A DNA stretch of 64,000 bases, from contig QEOQ01000226.1 in NCBI GenBank assembly GCA_010279815.1, positions 2,386,456 through 2,450,455 on the forward strand, given 5' to 3'. The stretch's first letter is position 1; each line of letters starts with the position of its first letter. Shown piece by piece: positions 32,541 to 46,000 of the stretch. The stretch is from Brachionus plicatilis (Eukaryota > Rotifera > Eurotatoria > Ploima > Brachionidae). A model generated the notes under the pieces. That model made no database searches, was not told where the DNA came from, and was given only the letters and a program-made list of their open reading frames with translations. A program made the position numbers and the translations under genes.

Positions 32541-33784
32541 ATTTTTTTTTTGAAAAAGACAAGTAGATTCCTGTGATGTAATGGCATTTTTTTTGAAAAT
32601 TTTTCATTAGCCGGTTAAATACAATAGAATCTAAAGTGATTTTTATTTTTTTAATAAAATTTTAAAATAAAATCTCAAAGGTTTATGAATTCCGATGACA
32701 TTTGTTAACCCTGTCATTTCTACATTTTTAAACAATACTCTTAATGATTATTACCTTATTAAAAATTATCAATAAGCTGATAACAAATAATTTTACATTC
32801 TATTTAAATTATTTGTTTGAATTTTATTTAGATGCTTTAAAAAAATCACGTTAATGACGGAATACATTAAAATTTAATTGAAATTAAAAGAATAAAAACT
32901 AAAAATGTAATTTTAACATTTTTTTCCAATATAAAAACAGATTGAAATTTTCTTAAAATAATTAAAAAAAAACAATCTAAATCAAACATATCTTCAATCA
33001 TAAAAAAATTGATTCCAAAAGTAATATTAATTTTCTTATAAAAGCTGAACTTCTAAAAAGTTTGAATTTAGGAATCAAGTACGATTGCAATAGAATTCAA
33101 AATAATTTTTTATTTATTAATTCAATTCCATCGAAATAGAAATATTAAACCTTAAGGATTAGCTTAGAACAGAGAAGCCTCATTTGTTTTAAATTCAGCA
33201 AAAAATAATAGACAATAATTAGTTTTAAGAATTTTACAATTTGTAGTTATTTTGCTTCACCAAAAGCAGATTTCTAAAAAAATTTTAAATTTAAAAACTT
33301 AATTCATGTATTTTATTATTTGCTGAATTGAAAATAAATAAATCTTTTTCTATTTTTTTAAAAAAGTTATTCACTCGATTGAAACAATTTAAGTGACAGG
33401 AACTTCATCTTCAAATACTAATTGAAAATATTAACTATTGAAATAAAAAGTTCAATAAATTATAAATAGCATACGAAATTAAAATAGCACTGAATATAAT
33501 TTAAAAAACCAATATGAACTAAAACTATATTACTAAAGGCTTCTGATTAATTCTGAATTCATAATGACAAAGCTCAAAAATTAAGTTAAAAACTAAAATA
33601 AACAAAATACAATAGAAAGACTTGAATTATCTTTTTTACAAACAATTATATATTAAAAATGTTTTTTAAGTAAAAATAATAATAAAAATCAGATAAATTT
33701 CAAATTAAATTACTCTTTGAATTATTTTGAAGCTAAAATAAGAATTTCTATTACTAAAAAATAAAACAAAATAAATATTGTTAA
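32541..33784. other. AT-rich intergenic DNA, nothing recognised
   Basis: No supported gene or repeat between the TRIM71 UTR and the end of the minus-strand five-exon gene. Confidence 0.5.
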
Positions 33785-34955
33785 TTATTTATTTGTAGAG
33801 ATAGTAAAAATTTTCTTAAAATCTTTGTAAACTGCATCATAACTTGAACGATTTTGATCATATTCCAAAAAAATTCCGACAAAATTTTCTTCATTTGTTC
33901 TCATTTTTTTTTCAAGTGACGAGTCTAATTTTACAAGAGTTAGTGGCGAATCTCTAAACCCATGCACTTTTAAAATGATTCGTTCAACTTGATGAACATC
34001 GTCAACAATTAATGGTCTTTTAAAAAAATTATTTATAAAATTTAAAGTTAAACATTAATTGTTACTTGAGATAATTTTGAATTATATTTTTTACAATTCG
34101 ATTTGGAATGAATCCTTTGATGCGTAAAAAACTTATTTTTCTATTTTCAGTGTCAATGTTTGCAAAAAAATTTTTCCTATTTAAAAAATTTTTCTGAAAT
34201 GATGATATAATAAAATTTATTGTATTATCATTACAAATCAATGTTGTTTATCAAACAGCCGAGTAAATTTTCAGCATCAATCCAGTCTTTTCCATTGATA
34301 AGATTTTTGAACAAAATCTTGTCAATCAACTCACCAGGACAAGTTTTAACTTGACAATCTATGCGATTTAAACAGTTGAAAACTCGTTTAGAGCCGAAAA
34401 AATCTTTAAACTCTTTCTCAGAATCAACATCGATATCCTTGGTCGACCAGTAAGCATAAAATGATAGCGTTACTTGACCCAAAACTTTTTTTAATAAATC
34501 AAAATCTTTGGTTTTTCTAAGCTCTTTAATCGAAAATTCTATTTCTAAAAAAAATTAATTAACAACTAATAAATGAATGCAATTTATAAAAAGCAACCAT
34601 ATTTTTCAAATCCTGTAAATTTAACACTTTTCTTGGAAAAATTAATTGGAATTTTTTCATTGAGAGATTTTGATACACTGAGAATCAATTTTCCGCTAGG
34701 TATTAAACATGCACATGTTTCACAGTCCAGTTTAGTGTTTAAAGAGTATAAATACAAATCTCCTAGAATTTTTTAATCATTTTGTTTAAAATTTATGATT
34801 AATCTTTAGTTTATTTTACCATTATTATAAAATTTATCAATAAAATCATCTGAGAGCAATTCTGACAAACTTACTTTTGACAAAAAAAAGTATCTGCTGA
34901 ATAGATTTTTTATTTTATCAAAAACTCTTTCTTTATTTGGAACTATAATATCAAC
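33785..34955 (-). CDS. Five-exon gene of unknown function (317 residues, 5' end incomplete)
   Basis: Minus-strand exons 34955-34820, 34762-34598, 34544-34235, 34176-34066 and 34016-33785 join in one frame (954 nt, 318 codons with stop). Introns are 57, 53, 58 and 49 nt with GT..AG ends; one donor (GTTGCT) is weak. The protein starts VDIIVPNKERVFDKIK without Met, so an upstream exon is missing. Other landmarks are LDCETCACLIPSGKLIL, VTLSFYAYWSTKDID, WIDAENLLGCLIN, LRIKGFIPNRIV and a C-terminal VHGFRDSPLTLVKLDSS. I recognise no domain; no transmembrane segment or signal is visible. Consistent phases and amino-acid composition argue for a true gene. TTTATT near 33774-33790 could give its poly(A) signal. 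Confidence 0.6.
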
Positions 34956-35068
34956 CTTTTTTAGATAAAGAAACAATGAATAATTTTTAAAAGCAATTTT
35001 TTGATTTTAATTTTTAAATTTTAAAAACATAGAAGACAAATTTTAAATACACATTGAGTTTGAAATTT

Positions 35069-35125
35069 AAAAAATTATCATTTAAGCCTTTATTTGAACA
35101 ATAAAGGCTTAAATGATAATTTTTT
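35069..35125. repeat. Perfect 26-bp inverted repeat with 5-nt loop
   Basis: Arms 35069-35094 and 35100-35125 (core ATCATTTAAGCCTTTATT and its exact complement) surround TGAAC. A second, imperfect hairpin (CACTGTAAAA..TTTTACAGTG) follows at 35253-35290. It lies just upstream (minus sense) of the five-exon gene. Either a tiny MITE or a transcribed hairpin. Confidence 0.7.
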
Positions 35126-35129
35126 TAGA

Positions 35130-35575
35130 TATTTTTAGTTAAAATTTTTAAATCGAAGAAAGTTAATTTTAGAATTGCAAAATTTCAAAATATTGATAAA
35201 TATTTAATTTTTGCTTTATAGTAAAAATTAAATGACAATTTTTGTATCATTCCACTGTAAAAAATATACTTAAAAATATATTTTACAGTGAAATAATTTT
35301 AAAAAGATTTCGTTTAAAAAAACAATCCAAATTAATAAGAAAAATATCTTAAAGATTTGAAAAACATTAAAAAACTTACTGAAAATTTAAAAAGGGATTA
35401 TCTACAATTCATTTAATTATGTGATCAATATTTGAAAAATATGACGGAGAAAAAAATTTTCGATTAATTAAATTAAAACATGTAAAACTGCTAATTAAAA
35501 TATGAACATTAATTTTATTATTACTCAAACTTAAAAATTTAAATCGTAATTTTGTTGTTACTATGTTTGATTTCA
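35130..35575. other. AT-rich DNA with a second hairpin
   Basis: Besides the hairpin at 35253-35290 nothing is recognised; a missing first exon of the five-exon gene might lie here. Confidence 0.4.
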
Positions 35576-35588
35576 ATATAAATGTCTA

Positions 35589-35829
35589 AGATAATATAAT
35601 GGAAAATCAATCAATGAAAATTAATGTCCAACAAGCTCTTATTGAAAATATTTAAGAGCTAGAAGATCAATTACCATTACAAGCTCTAAATATATCGCTT
35701 GTGTTTCAAGTAGATACTGTATTGGCAAGTTTTGCCAATCAACCAGCAAAAAAAAAAGAAAAGACATCCAAAAACAGTGATACAAGAAGGCGCTGTTGCA
35801 CATCCATTAAAAAAAGCAAGAAAATAATG
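35589..35829 (+). pseudogene. Broken short frame with basic tail, possibly transposon-derived
   Basis: ATG at 35599 begins MENQSMKINVQQALIENI, then a TAA, then in frame ELEDQLPLQALNISLVFQVD. After an A-run one frame gives KRHPKTVIQEGAVAHPLKKA and a stop. The basic C-terminus recalls the AT-hook tails of the MULE remnants. One stop and a probable frameshift make it a pseudogene if it was ever a gene. Confidence 0.3.
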
Positions 35830-35849
35830 AACAATGATTATAATTAAAA

Positions 35850-37190
35850 AATAAAAATATTTGTTTTTTTTCTTGTAATGTTTTAATTTTTAATTTAAAA
35901 TTTTTTATTTTAGGTATCAAATAATTATTTTTTGGTATTTTTAATTCATTTTTAGTATTAATAATAAATATTTTGGGATCTATATAATTATTTTTTGGTA
36001 TTGATAAAAATATCTTATTAGATTGAATAATACTGCATTTTGAAAGTCTCTTGTGACTATTACTTTGATTCAGAAACCAGATGATATGTTACAGATAAAA
36101 ATTTTTGACAAATATATTTTGAATGATAAACACGAAAAACACGAAATTTAAATTAAAAAATTAGTAGCATTAGATAAATCTAGATTTAATAAAAATTTTA
36201 ATTAAATTGATATCTAATTAAATTTTTTATTAATTAAGCTTAATTTTCAGGGCAGAATGATTAAAATTAAATTTTTTATTTTATATCGATTTAAAAAATT
36301 AAAATTAATATCAAATAATTTTATAAATCAAAAGATTATGATTTAAAATTTTATATTTAATCGGTAAAAGCTGTCTTCTCTTTTTTCTTTTAATTTCAAA
36401 GAAAATTTTTTAAACTGAGTAAAAATTATTTATTTATAATCTTTTTTTCTATCAATAAAGCATTGCTATTATTTGGATTTATTATTTTAGAGAATTGAAT
36501 TTTACCTTAATAAAAAATTTGGTAAATATCAAAAAACTATAAAACTAAATAAAAACATCTAAATAGAAAACACATCTCTACAATTAATTCAATTTTGCTC
36601 CCGAAATAAAAAACAATCCATGTGTTCCATTATAATCCGAACTATATTTTAATTTTTTTGGAATAAAAATTGGAAACATTTTTAAAAAGAATTAAAAAAA
36701 AAGATACTTATTTTTCAGAGGTAATGTATAATTTATTATAAACAAAATCCACGAACCTGATGACAAAAAGTATCCTTGAACAAATCACTCATAATGTTCT
36801 AGAATAAAAATCTTTTCATTTTTCAATTTAATTTTTTCTATTGAGGATAAATTACTTCCTTACGCAAATTTATATAAAACAAGCAAAATTTATATTAATT
36901 TTTATTATAATTTTTAAAACCAAATATTTTTTTATATACAAAAGAAAACATATGCAGGAAAATCCATTTAGATTACCATAATGTCAAAATAAACAAATAA
37001 TAGAAAAAAATTTAATTTACCAAAACAAATCATCAAAAATGATCCAAAAAAAAAAGAAAATTTTTTCAAATCCCCGAAAAAAATTTGACGGTTCAATTAC
37101 CATATTTTTAATAAAATTTTAATAGAAACTAATTCTATTATCTTTAGTAGTAGAAAAACCCTCTCCGAATGACAAATTCCGATTCTAACA
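35850..37190. other. AT-rich intergenic DNA, nothing recognised
   Basis: Short local repeats of AATTATTTTTTGGTAT occur near 35918-36005. No gene seen. Confidence 0.45.
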
Positions 37191-37195
37191 ATAAA

Positions 37196-37846
37196 TTAAG
37201 CGTAGAATTCTTTAGTGGGACAATTTCTGTAATCGTAAGCATTCAATGGTTTCTTGGTCTCTTCCAATGCGTAGCTGCCTTCATCTTTCTTTTTCATGCG
37301 GTACACAATGAACATGATGAGTAAAATGGCGGTAAGTACTCCGATGATAGCTCCACCGACTATGCCAGCCAAAATGCCAGGCTTGATGATTATTTTCAAA
37401 AGTTTTGACCGCGAAGACTCATAGGCTTGAGGTTTTGACGGTTCTTCAACACTTTCCACTTTATCAACCGTATCAAAAGAATCTTGGGACACTTTGTTAT
37501 CAATCTCGTAAAATTCCGAGTCAAAGTTATCATAGTTGTACTCATACGACTGTGGGTCATATTCAGCTTTGTTTGGTTCTATCTTTTTTTCAGATATTAA
37601 ATTGTTGTTCACTATTTGATTGTCAAAGAGGGAATTTGGCTTGTAGTCCTGATTTGGCTGGTAGTCTTTGTAGAACAAGTCATCATAGTATGCGTAGTAG
37701 CCAGATGACTCATCGTCCTGCCAGTTCATGTGATTGTCTTCGTCTTGAGCAACTGGCTGCTGGCAAGTGACACCAATGGCCATAAAACCCAGCACTATGA
37801 GCAGGACTTGCGCGTTTCGGCGCCGATCTACACCAGCTATGTTCAT
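37196..37846 (-). CDS. SDC: Syndecan (216 aa)
   Basis: Transmembrane heparan sulphate proteoglycan that links matrix and growth factors to the cytoskeleton. A signal peptide (about 1-28, core VLLIVLGFMAIGV) is followed by an acidic Tyr/Asp-rich ectodomain and one transmembrane helix (158-182) with the syndecan GGAIIG motif for dimerisation. The cytoplasmic part has C1 (RMKKKDEGSY, 183-192), a variable stretch, and C2 ending TKEFYA, the PDZ-binding C-terminus. C1 and C2 are almost identical to vertebrate syndecans. Only one Ser-Gly attachment site is present (S48-G49 in DDESSGYY), unusually few. The whole coding region is in one exon; an acceptor-like TTTTTTAATTAG about 20 nt upstream suggests a 5' UTR intron. 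Confidence 0.93.
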   Translation of the reverse strand: MNIAGVDRRRNAQVLLIVLGFMAIGVTCQQPVAQDEDNHMNWQDDESSGYYAYYDDLFYKDYQPNQDYKPNSLFDNQIVNNNLISEKKIEPNKAEYDPQSYEYNYDNFDSEFYEIDNKVSQDSFDTVDKVESVEEPSKPQAYESSRSKLLKIIIKPGILAGIVGGAIIGVLTAILLIMFIVYRMKKKDEGSYALEETKKPLNAYDYRNCPTKEFYA

Positions 37847-37859
37847 TTGATTTTAAAAT

Positions 37860-38640
37860 CGGGTCTAATTAAAAAATTAAGACTAAAATTTTTCTAAAAA
37901 TTTTAACAAAAAATAAAATTTAATATTTATTTATTAGTTTTAAAGAAACATTTTGCTATTTGACTATTTTTTTAAAATTTGTTAATTTTGGTTTAATCCA
38001 TGCTGCATAAAATAGCTGGTAAATTTCTAATTAAAATTTACATATAAATGAGACAAAATGAATTTTGTATTTGATTTAAATAGTGTTATGCAATATGAAA
38101 AAATTTATTTCAATTTAAAGATAACAAATAAGCTTAAAATATGAAAAAAAAAATAGTTCGAATTTTTTGTTCGAAACATGGACTAGGTTCTGCTTTTTCG
38201 ATCTAGTTCTCAAAATCGAATCATATGCTTTTCATTAGTCTTAAATCAACAATTGATATAAAACAGCTTTTATGTTTAAAAATTGAAAAAAAAAAAAACA
38301 ATATACCTATTTGATATTTAATCAAAAATAAATTTAAACATAATTTAAAGCATTAATTCGATTTTAAGCGAACATTTTGAAATTTTTTATTCCTTTTCAA
38401 GGTCAAAATTAATTTTCTTTTAAAACTTTTTTTGGTTTTATTTTCTTTTGTTGCTTTTAGTTTCAATTTAAAAATTATGGAAAATTATTAATATTTAATT
38501 TCGACTTATTTAATAGCTGAAATATAGCTGACAAAAAAGGATAGATAATTGAAAATTAATTTGAAAAAACCTTTTATGTTTTTTATGTTTTTACAAGAAA
38601 ATATTTCTCATTTAATAAAAATTAGTTTTGGGAAAAATTT
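37860..38640. other. Region upstream of syndecan, nothing recognised
   Basis: A/T-rich sequence that should hold the syndecan promoter (minus sense); I cannot point to a defined element. Confidence 0.4.
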
Positions 38641-38649
38641 TAAAAGTTT

Positions 38650-39475
38650 TGTTTGGTCCTTCTTATAAAAATCATCGATTTGAACTTTCTTACTTTCATT
38701 CAAATTTAGAGCCCTTTAAAAATCCACTTTAAAATAAAATGGATCATGAGCAAAATTTAAATTTTTTTGTGAGTCCCTTTTCTAAATAATTATATTGAGA
38801 TGCCTTACTTTGTTTAAATTAATTATTATTTAAAAAAAACTTAAAAATAACATTTTTAATATTAGAAAAATTTTTAAAAAAAATTCTAGTCTCTTTTTAA
38901 AAATTTCTCTATATTTGGAATTTATTTTAAAATTCTAAAAAAACCATTTCTTTTGTTAAAAAAAATAAAATTCCACTTTAAATAGAAATTAATTTGAGTA
39001 AAGCTTTAAAAAAAATTTTCAAGTACCTTTTTGTTAAATTATCATCTTAAATTTTCTTCTTTTATTGTAAATTTTAATTTAAATGAACGTGGAAAAAGTG
39101 GTTAGAATTATAATTATAATTTTTGTTGCCGATAACGTCGAATGTTTGTTTAATTTAATCTGATATATTCTAAATAAAAAAACATTATAATTTTTAAAAA
39201 TTTTCGAATCACTCTTTAAAAAAAAGAAAAAATTGAATAATCCCTGCTAAAAATCGTCATCTTAAATGTTCTCACTTTATTTTAAATTAAATTTTACTTT
39301 TAAAAATTCTAAAAAAACACCATTTTTATTATTTAAAATAATATCGAATCCCTCTTTGAAAAAAATTTGAAAAAAAAAACAAATTTATTAATCCTTTTTT
39401 CTAAATTATCATCTTAAATTTTCTTACTTTATTATAAATTTCAATGAACGTGGTGAAAATGAGAATGAATTTTTT
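38650..39475. repeat. Degenerate tandem modules of about 200 bp
   Basis: The phrase ATCATCTTAAATTTTCTTCT and close variants recur near 39042, 39258 and 39408, with a weaker copy near 38665. Each is preceded by a TCCCTTTTT-like word and followed by an AATTCTAAAAAAAC-like word. Strongly diverged array. Confidence 0.5.
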
Positions 39476-39479
39476 GGCG

Positions 39480-40019
39480 TCAACACCAACTGTTTCAAAT
39501 AAAAGAGCAAATTTAATTATTTGCTTTAATTAAAATTATTGTGGACGACTAATTGCTTGACTCGAATTGATTTTGGAAACAAACCACAAATGGCTACACA
39601 ACAGACTTGAAAAAATAACACCCAATTCTAATTAAAACTCGTAGCCGGATCAAGAGAAAATATCGATTTATTAATTTTTGTTTATGCTAGAAAAAAATAA
39701 TGTGCACATATTTTGTAGTTTATTTTCGGTTTATTACTAGGCCATTATAGATATAAAACATAACTCTTTTATTAACATAATTAGTATAAACACTGACCTC
39801 TTTGGATAGATTTTAAATGAACATAATTTATTTGAGAGTTTTGAGTAGGGTCAGGACAAGACTTTATCTAATAGTAAATCATGTCTTTTCTAGATAAGCC
39901 GCTTTTTATATCACTGGGGTCACATTATCAGTTCTGTAGCCAAAATTGTGTATCGTGTAACTCTCTTTTTCAATATATTTTTCTATATTTTCTATATTTT
40001 TTATTTTATCTTATTTAAC
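39480..40019. other. AT-rich intergenic DNA, nothing recognised
   Basis: No supported gene. Confidence 0.5.
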
Positions 40020-40092
40020 TTTATTTTACTTAAATTTTTTTTTCAGTCAGGAGGAGCATCAGCTAGGTACAGAAAACAAATAAATAAGTAAA
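40020..40092 (+). repeat. LINE-tail hairpin element, copy 4
   Basis: A T-rich run, then CAGGAGGAGCATCAGCTAGG and TACAG (core 40048-40072), then AAAACAAATAAATAA. Flanking T-rich sequence (39960-40045) matches that before the other plus-strand copies. Confidence 0.7.
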
Positions 40093-43000
40093 ATATGGAC
40101 CAAAAAATTTCTATTTATCTTTTATCTAAATTTAAATTTAAATCAATTTTCACCTTCATAATTTTTTTTTATAAATGGAAAATTAAAAGACTATTAAAAA
40201 ATTAATTTATAATTAAAGTATATTTAAAATTATTTAATTTGTCTATTCTGTTATATTAAAATAGAGTTTGGCAGGTATTAATTAATACACTTTCATTTAG
40301 TAGGGACACAATTTTTGTCTTTTAAATTTTTTAACTTGGATTGGCTCTCAAATTTCACAAAAATCACTTAGCATTCAATTCATCATTACTAAAAATAAAA
40401 ATAATTTATATTTTTTTAAAATTTTTTTTGAACATTTATTTTAGTCAACTATTATTAATTCTTTTTAAAATTCCTAGTTATTTTTTATAAACTAGACATT
40501 TAAAAAAATTAGTGACATAGAATAAATCTGCTGAATCTCCTAATAAACTAAATAGAAAATTAAATTATCTTTAAGCTTGAAAATAAGCATACTAAAAATT
40601 AATACTAATAATTTGAATTGTTAAAATAAAGAAAATTAATATTTTATCGTTTTTTTTATTTAAAAAAATCCTTTTTTTCACTTATCCACCAAAAAATAAA
40701 GCAATTAATAAAATAAAAAATAATATTATTCTATCTTTATTTACGTGTTAGCAATATACACAATTATGAGAATAAAAATAAATTAAAGTTTACCTTCAAA
40801 GCTAAATAAATTGCACAAAACCCTCAACTAAAAAATAACTGTCTAACAATTTGGTTTACAACCTTTTTAAAAAAATATAAGAATTACTCTCTAATTCTTG
40901 TCAATTTTTCAATAAACTATTTTTATACTTAATTTTACTTTTATACATCGCTTTTTAAGACGTTCATTTAAAAATAATAATAAAGGATATTAGAGTAATT
41001 AGTTTTCATATAAATTCCATTTACCATTTTAGCTTTTTGCTTTTATTTAAATTCTGTCTCTGAAAAATCCAATGCTATTTCACTATTTTATTTCTGTATT
41101 AATATTATTGTAGTTATGTGTTTATCTAATATTCTTAATTTTGTCTTAAAACACTTTTAATATAAAATTCAATAAAATTAGGTATAAAAAGAACTGAAAA
41201 AAAATGCAAAAAATCTAAAATATTTTTTTTCCATTGATCAATTTAGAAATTAAGGTATTCCTGTTAAAAATGCACTTTTGAAAAAATGTTACAAATAATT
41301 CAAAAATGCCTGTTGCAGTTAAAGTATAATTTTTTTAAATATTTTAGGTTTTCAACATTTTAATCAGTTTGTTTGTATTGAATTCAACTATATCCAAATT
41401 TACTAATTTTTTTTGTTGTATTTATTGATGGATTTTTAAATAGTATTCTTAAAAAAATAAAAAGATCGACTTAATCATTTTTTAAATTTTTCAATTTTTT
41501 TTTATTTGATATTTTTATAAACATTTATTTACTATAACTAAAAGTGATATTTAAGAACAATATATTTTTCTTATTGTTAATTATAATTAATTGAGACAAC
41601 GACTAGATAATTATTTGTTATTACTGTCACTTAATCTTTTCTAAAATGAGCTTGTTAACTTAATAAAATTTAATTTTTTAGATTAAATACATATCAATTT
41701 TAGGAAGACTGTACTTATGTGGTATCAAAATTTTTGGAAAATAGTTAGCTTCTTTAAAATAAAAATGACACAAATGTCAAAATAGAAATTACGCTATGCT
41801 CTAGTTTTGATGAGTTGAGTCTTTAGCTTAGATGTCACTTAATTTTATGCACCGCATTTTAGCTTATCTTTAAAATCTAATCTTTTGTTGAACTTTGAAG
41901 TTGTTTTATACGTTTACTCCTACCAATTTTTTTATAAATTGAATATTAATCTGAAGATTAGCTAAATTGCTATAAATAATAATAAATATGATAACAAATA
42001 GACAGTGGTCCAAAGTCTGCTAAGTTTTTCGGCCATAGTTTGTGTTTTAGGTTAAATTTATTTTTATTATTTTAACTGTCACTATTTGAATGATGTAAAA
42101 TTATAAAAAAAATAAGGTAAATTCTAAATAAAATAAAAAGAAAATTTGTTTGATTTAATGTTATTATGTTATGTTTAATTATTTTATTATTCCTTTCTTC
42201 GTTGAACAACAAATGAATAGATTCATTTCTTTACTTTTTTAATTAATTCAATTACTGAACGAAAGCATTAAAATCGTGATTTATTATTAAAATGCTTTTT
42301 AATTTATAATTATAATTTTTGGATTTAAATTGTTACAGATTTAAACATTTTTTAAAATTAAAATAATTCCGTTTTGAATTTTTAAATATTGCCAAATTTT
42401 TTACTGAAAATTTTAAAACTATTTATTTGGCTAGAAAATAATAAAATAATTTTTCAAGCTCGAAATAATGAAACAATGTATTTCTGGTAGCCAAAAAGAT
42501 TTTTTTTGCTACTTTGAGCTTAAATCGGAGTTTGAACTTTAAGACATCTCCTAAATGGGTAATGGACTAAAGAGTAGTATTTTTTTTAGAAAAGCTAATT
42601 TTGTGTCAAAAATCAAAACTGGTAAAAATTGTCCAAAAAATTTCTTTTTTAAATTTAATTCTTGTTTTTCTTGTACCATTACTAAGTAAAAAATTAAATT
42701 AATTTTTTAAGGTAAATTTTTTTAAGAAAAGGTTTTTTCTGCTTACTTTAAATTTTATAAATATTTTATAAATATTATTGTCGCTTCTTAATCATAGATA
42801 TTTAAACTAAATACTTAACTTTTTTATTAATTATTTTTATTTTTCTAATCAAAATTTTTTTTAATAAGGTTTCTGAAAATAAGAATGTTTCCCCACCGAA
42901 TTCACTTGGAGTCCAACTCCAATTTTTTTTAAATTTCAAATTTAACTGTCTCCTACAACCAAAAAGAGAAATTCTACATAGACAACTATCTTTAAGAAAA

Positions 43001-46000
43001 ATCTATCATCCAGTTAAAACAATAGTAATTTCTATTATTTTTCATAGAGGAGCTCTTTATAGTTAAAAATTTATTAAAATTAAGTTACTCGTGATACTGG
43101 AAAAAAAGATCAAGAATTCTTGGCAAATTTGAAATGCACACTCAAACTTATCAAATTTCCAAACACAATAAAAAATCCAAATTCAGGTACGTTTTTTTCT
43201 AAATTGACTCTAAAAATTATCAAAACAAATTTAATTATGTTTCTAAAGATAAAGCCAAAAATATAATAATAGTCTATGATCGAATTAAAAAATCGATTCT
43301 GTCTAAATGCTCTGTGGTGTTTTTCGCAGCATTTAAAATAGCTACCATCTATTAATCTATCTATCGCTCATATTTTTTTTCTTTTATTAATCCCTGAATA
43401 GATTTAATTCCATCCAGAAAGTTCAGATAATAGATAATTTTTTTTTCTAATAAAAAAATTCTAAAATGTCCCTTAATATATTTTGACATTATACATACAC
43501 TTTTTGCACTTGTTTCCTTTTTTAAATAAATAAATTTATAACTGAGCGCATCTTAAATGTTATACTAATTTTCTTAAGATTAAAGTCTTAGACAAAGCCA
43601 TATTCTTGTTTGAGATAGACTAGATTAAATTAAATCTATAATAGATAGATCGATTATCAAGTCGAATCAAATGTCGGCAATAAAAATTTATAAAAAATTT
43701 GGCATTTACTCAGGCAACAAACAGTGGTTTAATAAAAAATCAATTATTTTTTTTCATAGCAAGAAAAAAATTTTCTGATAAGTTTAATAAAATAAGCTAC
43801 CTTGATACTGGCATAAGTAGTATGTGTTAGAAAAAATTCCTGTTGCTATTTAGATTCGTCAAAAAAATTTACCAGATAATTAATTCAAATAATTTGTTTA
43901 AGAGTTTACAAAAAATTAATTCATTTCAATTAATTATTTATGGTTTAATAGTTATCTTTTAAATCGCAATTTGTTTACATATATTATGTCTCAATTACGC
44001 TATAAATTGCCTTCAATTTATTTTAATTTTATGCATTGGAACCACATTTATTCCATACTCAGCTATTTGTAGTTACTCTTCTAGCAAAAAGAATATCGAA
44101 CTATGAATTTCTAGTCGTTCTACTGAAAAAATCCATCAACAAAAACATTTAAAAATTAAATTAATCATTCTGTTGGGAGATTTTAAAAGTATGAGAAATT
44201 TTATGTTTCTGTCTTAATTGAATTCGATATCAACAAGAATAAGGAAAAAGATTTTAGAAATTGAACAATGGTTTTAGATTGATGGCTGTAAATTTTGAAT
44301 GAAATAACTTAAAAAATTTATTGCTTTTTTATATCGATTTGTTTAAATTTAAAAAAAAATTCATTTCTTTTTAATAAAAATTTAGAAAATTGTTCTTTGT
44401 TGTCTAAACTAAAATAAAAATGAGTCATTTGATAATATCTGTTGTATGGTTTTAAATGTCAAATGAAACAACATTTAGAAATATATACTTCTATTTCTTT
44501 ACAAAAAAAATTAAAAACTTTTTGATCTTTGGATTTTGTGTTAACTTATTATTACGCTAAAAAGACATAAAATAAATAACAGAGAAAAGCTTGAATTCTA
44601 ATTAATAATAATAATCGGATTATTTAGAATTAAATATTGAATATTTTATGCTTTTGGAAAAAATTTTCAAGAGTTAGAAAAATTAACATTTTTGATTAAT
44701 TTTGGAAATTTTAAACAAAAAAAAAAATTTAAATAATAAAACCATTTATCTGCCATGGATTGTGATATTTAAAAATTAAAAATTTAATACAGTAAATACC
44801 TAAGATTTTTTAAAATGAAATTGACAAATGAAAATTTTAATTTCTACAAATTACTATTTTTGAATTCAAAGTTAGAAAAAAACTTATTAAATAATTTCAC
44901 GTGAAAATAGAATTTTTTTTCTTGAATGAAAAAAACCACTAACCATCAATGCTTTAATTAAAACCAGTTTCTGTGTTTAACTGCTTACTTTTTTTACAAA
45001 ATTATTTATACGTAATTTCCGCTATATTTACAGTTTAACTTTTTTAATTTTAACCGGAGTTTACGTAAAATTGCCGTAAATAAAGTAAATTTTTGATAAA
45101 ACACATACACTGAAGAACCGATACTAAATAAACAGACCTAAGAATACAGAAATACATTTGATTAAAAAAAAATCTTATTAAAAAATACCACTTAATCACT
45201 GGTAAAAAAATTTAGTCCTGATTAAAATGTAGAAAAAACAGATTTATTCAAAACTAAAAAAAAATTAAAATATATTAGTTTAAATGAAAAATAACCAGGC
45301 TAAATTTTAAAATCATAAAATAATTAAATTTTATCTTAAAATCAGAAAAAAAAGTAACCAAAATTAAGATTATTAATTTAAAAGAAAAAAAAATAAATTT
45401 TTACTTGAAAAAAGCTTGAGTCATCTCTCAGGGTGCAAAAAAATTTAAATGTTTCGTGAATCAAGCCTTGTCTTTCGCAATATATTAAAAAAAATAAATA
45501 TTTCCTGTTTTAAGCCGAGCTCTTTATACTCTATATTAAAAATAAATGAGAATTTAAGTAAAAGCTTACACAATTTCGCTAATATATTATGTTCAAATAA
45601 GGTATAAATGATATATTTAAAAAAAACTAAAAAATGGTTTTATCAATAAAGTGAAATGAGATTTTGTCTAATCCTTTAACTAGATACTTAATGTGATTGT
45701 ATTTTAAGATAAAAAGATCTTTATGAATAATAGAAAACGCATTTAGCTAAAATAAAATTTATTTTGGCACACACTTGAGAACAAAATAGTTGAAAAATTT
45801 TAAGACTTATATTTTTTTAGGGCTATTATGCATCATCAAGTGGATAATAGACACGATTAATATTGATTAATTCGAGGATCTAAATTTATTTAAATTTTTT
45901 AATAAAAAAAGTGGTTTTCAAATGAATATTTAACAATCAAAACAATTGTATCTATTGATGCCAAATTAAGCAAATTTTACTAAATCAATGATTAGAAAAA

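Noticed and set aside
34573..34776. 67-codon plus-strand frame
   Set aside because: Antisense to exon 2 of the five-exon minus-strand gene, which has better splice and coding support.
37405..37770. 121-codon frame antisense to syndecan
   Set aside because: Shadow of the syndecan frame.
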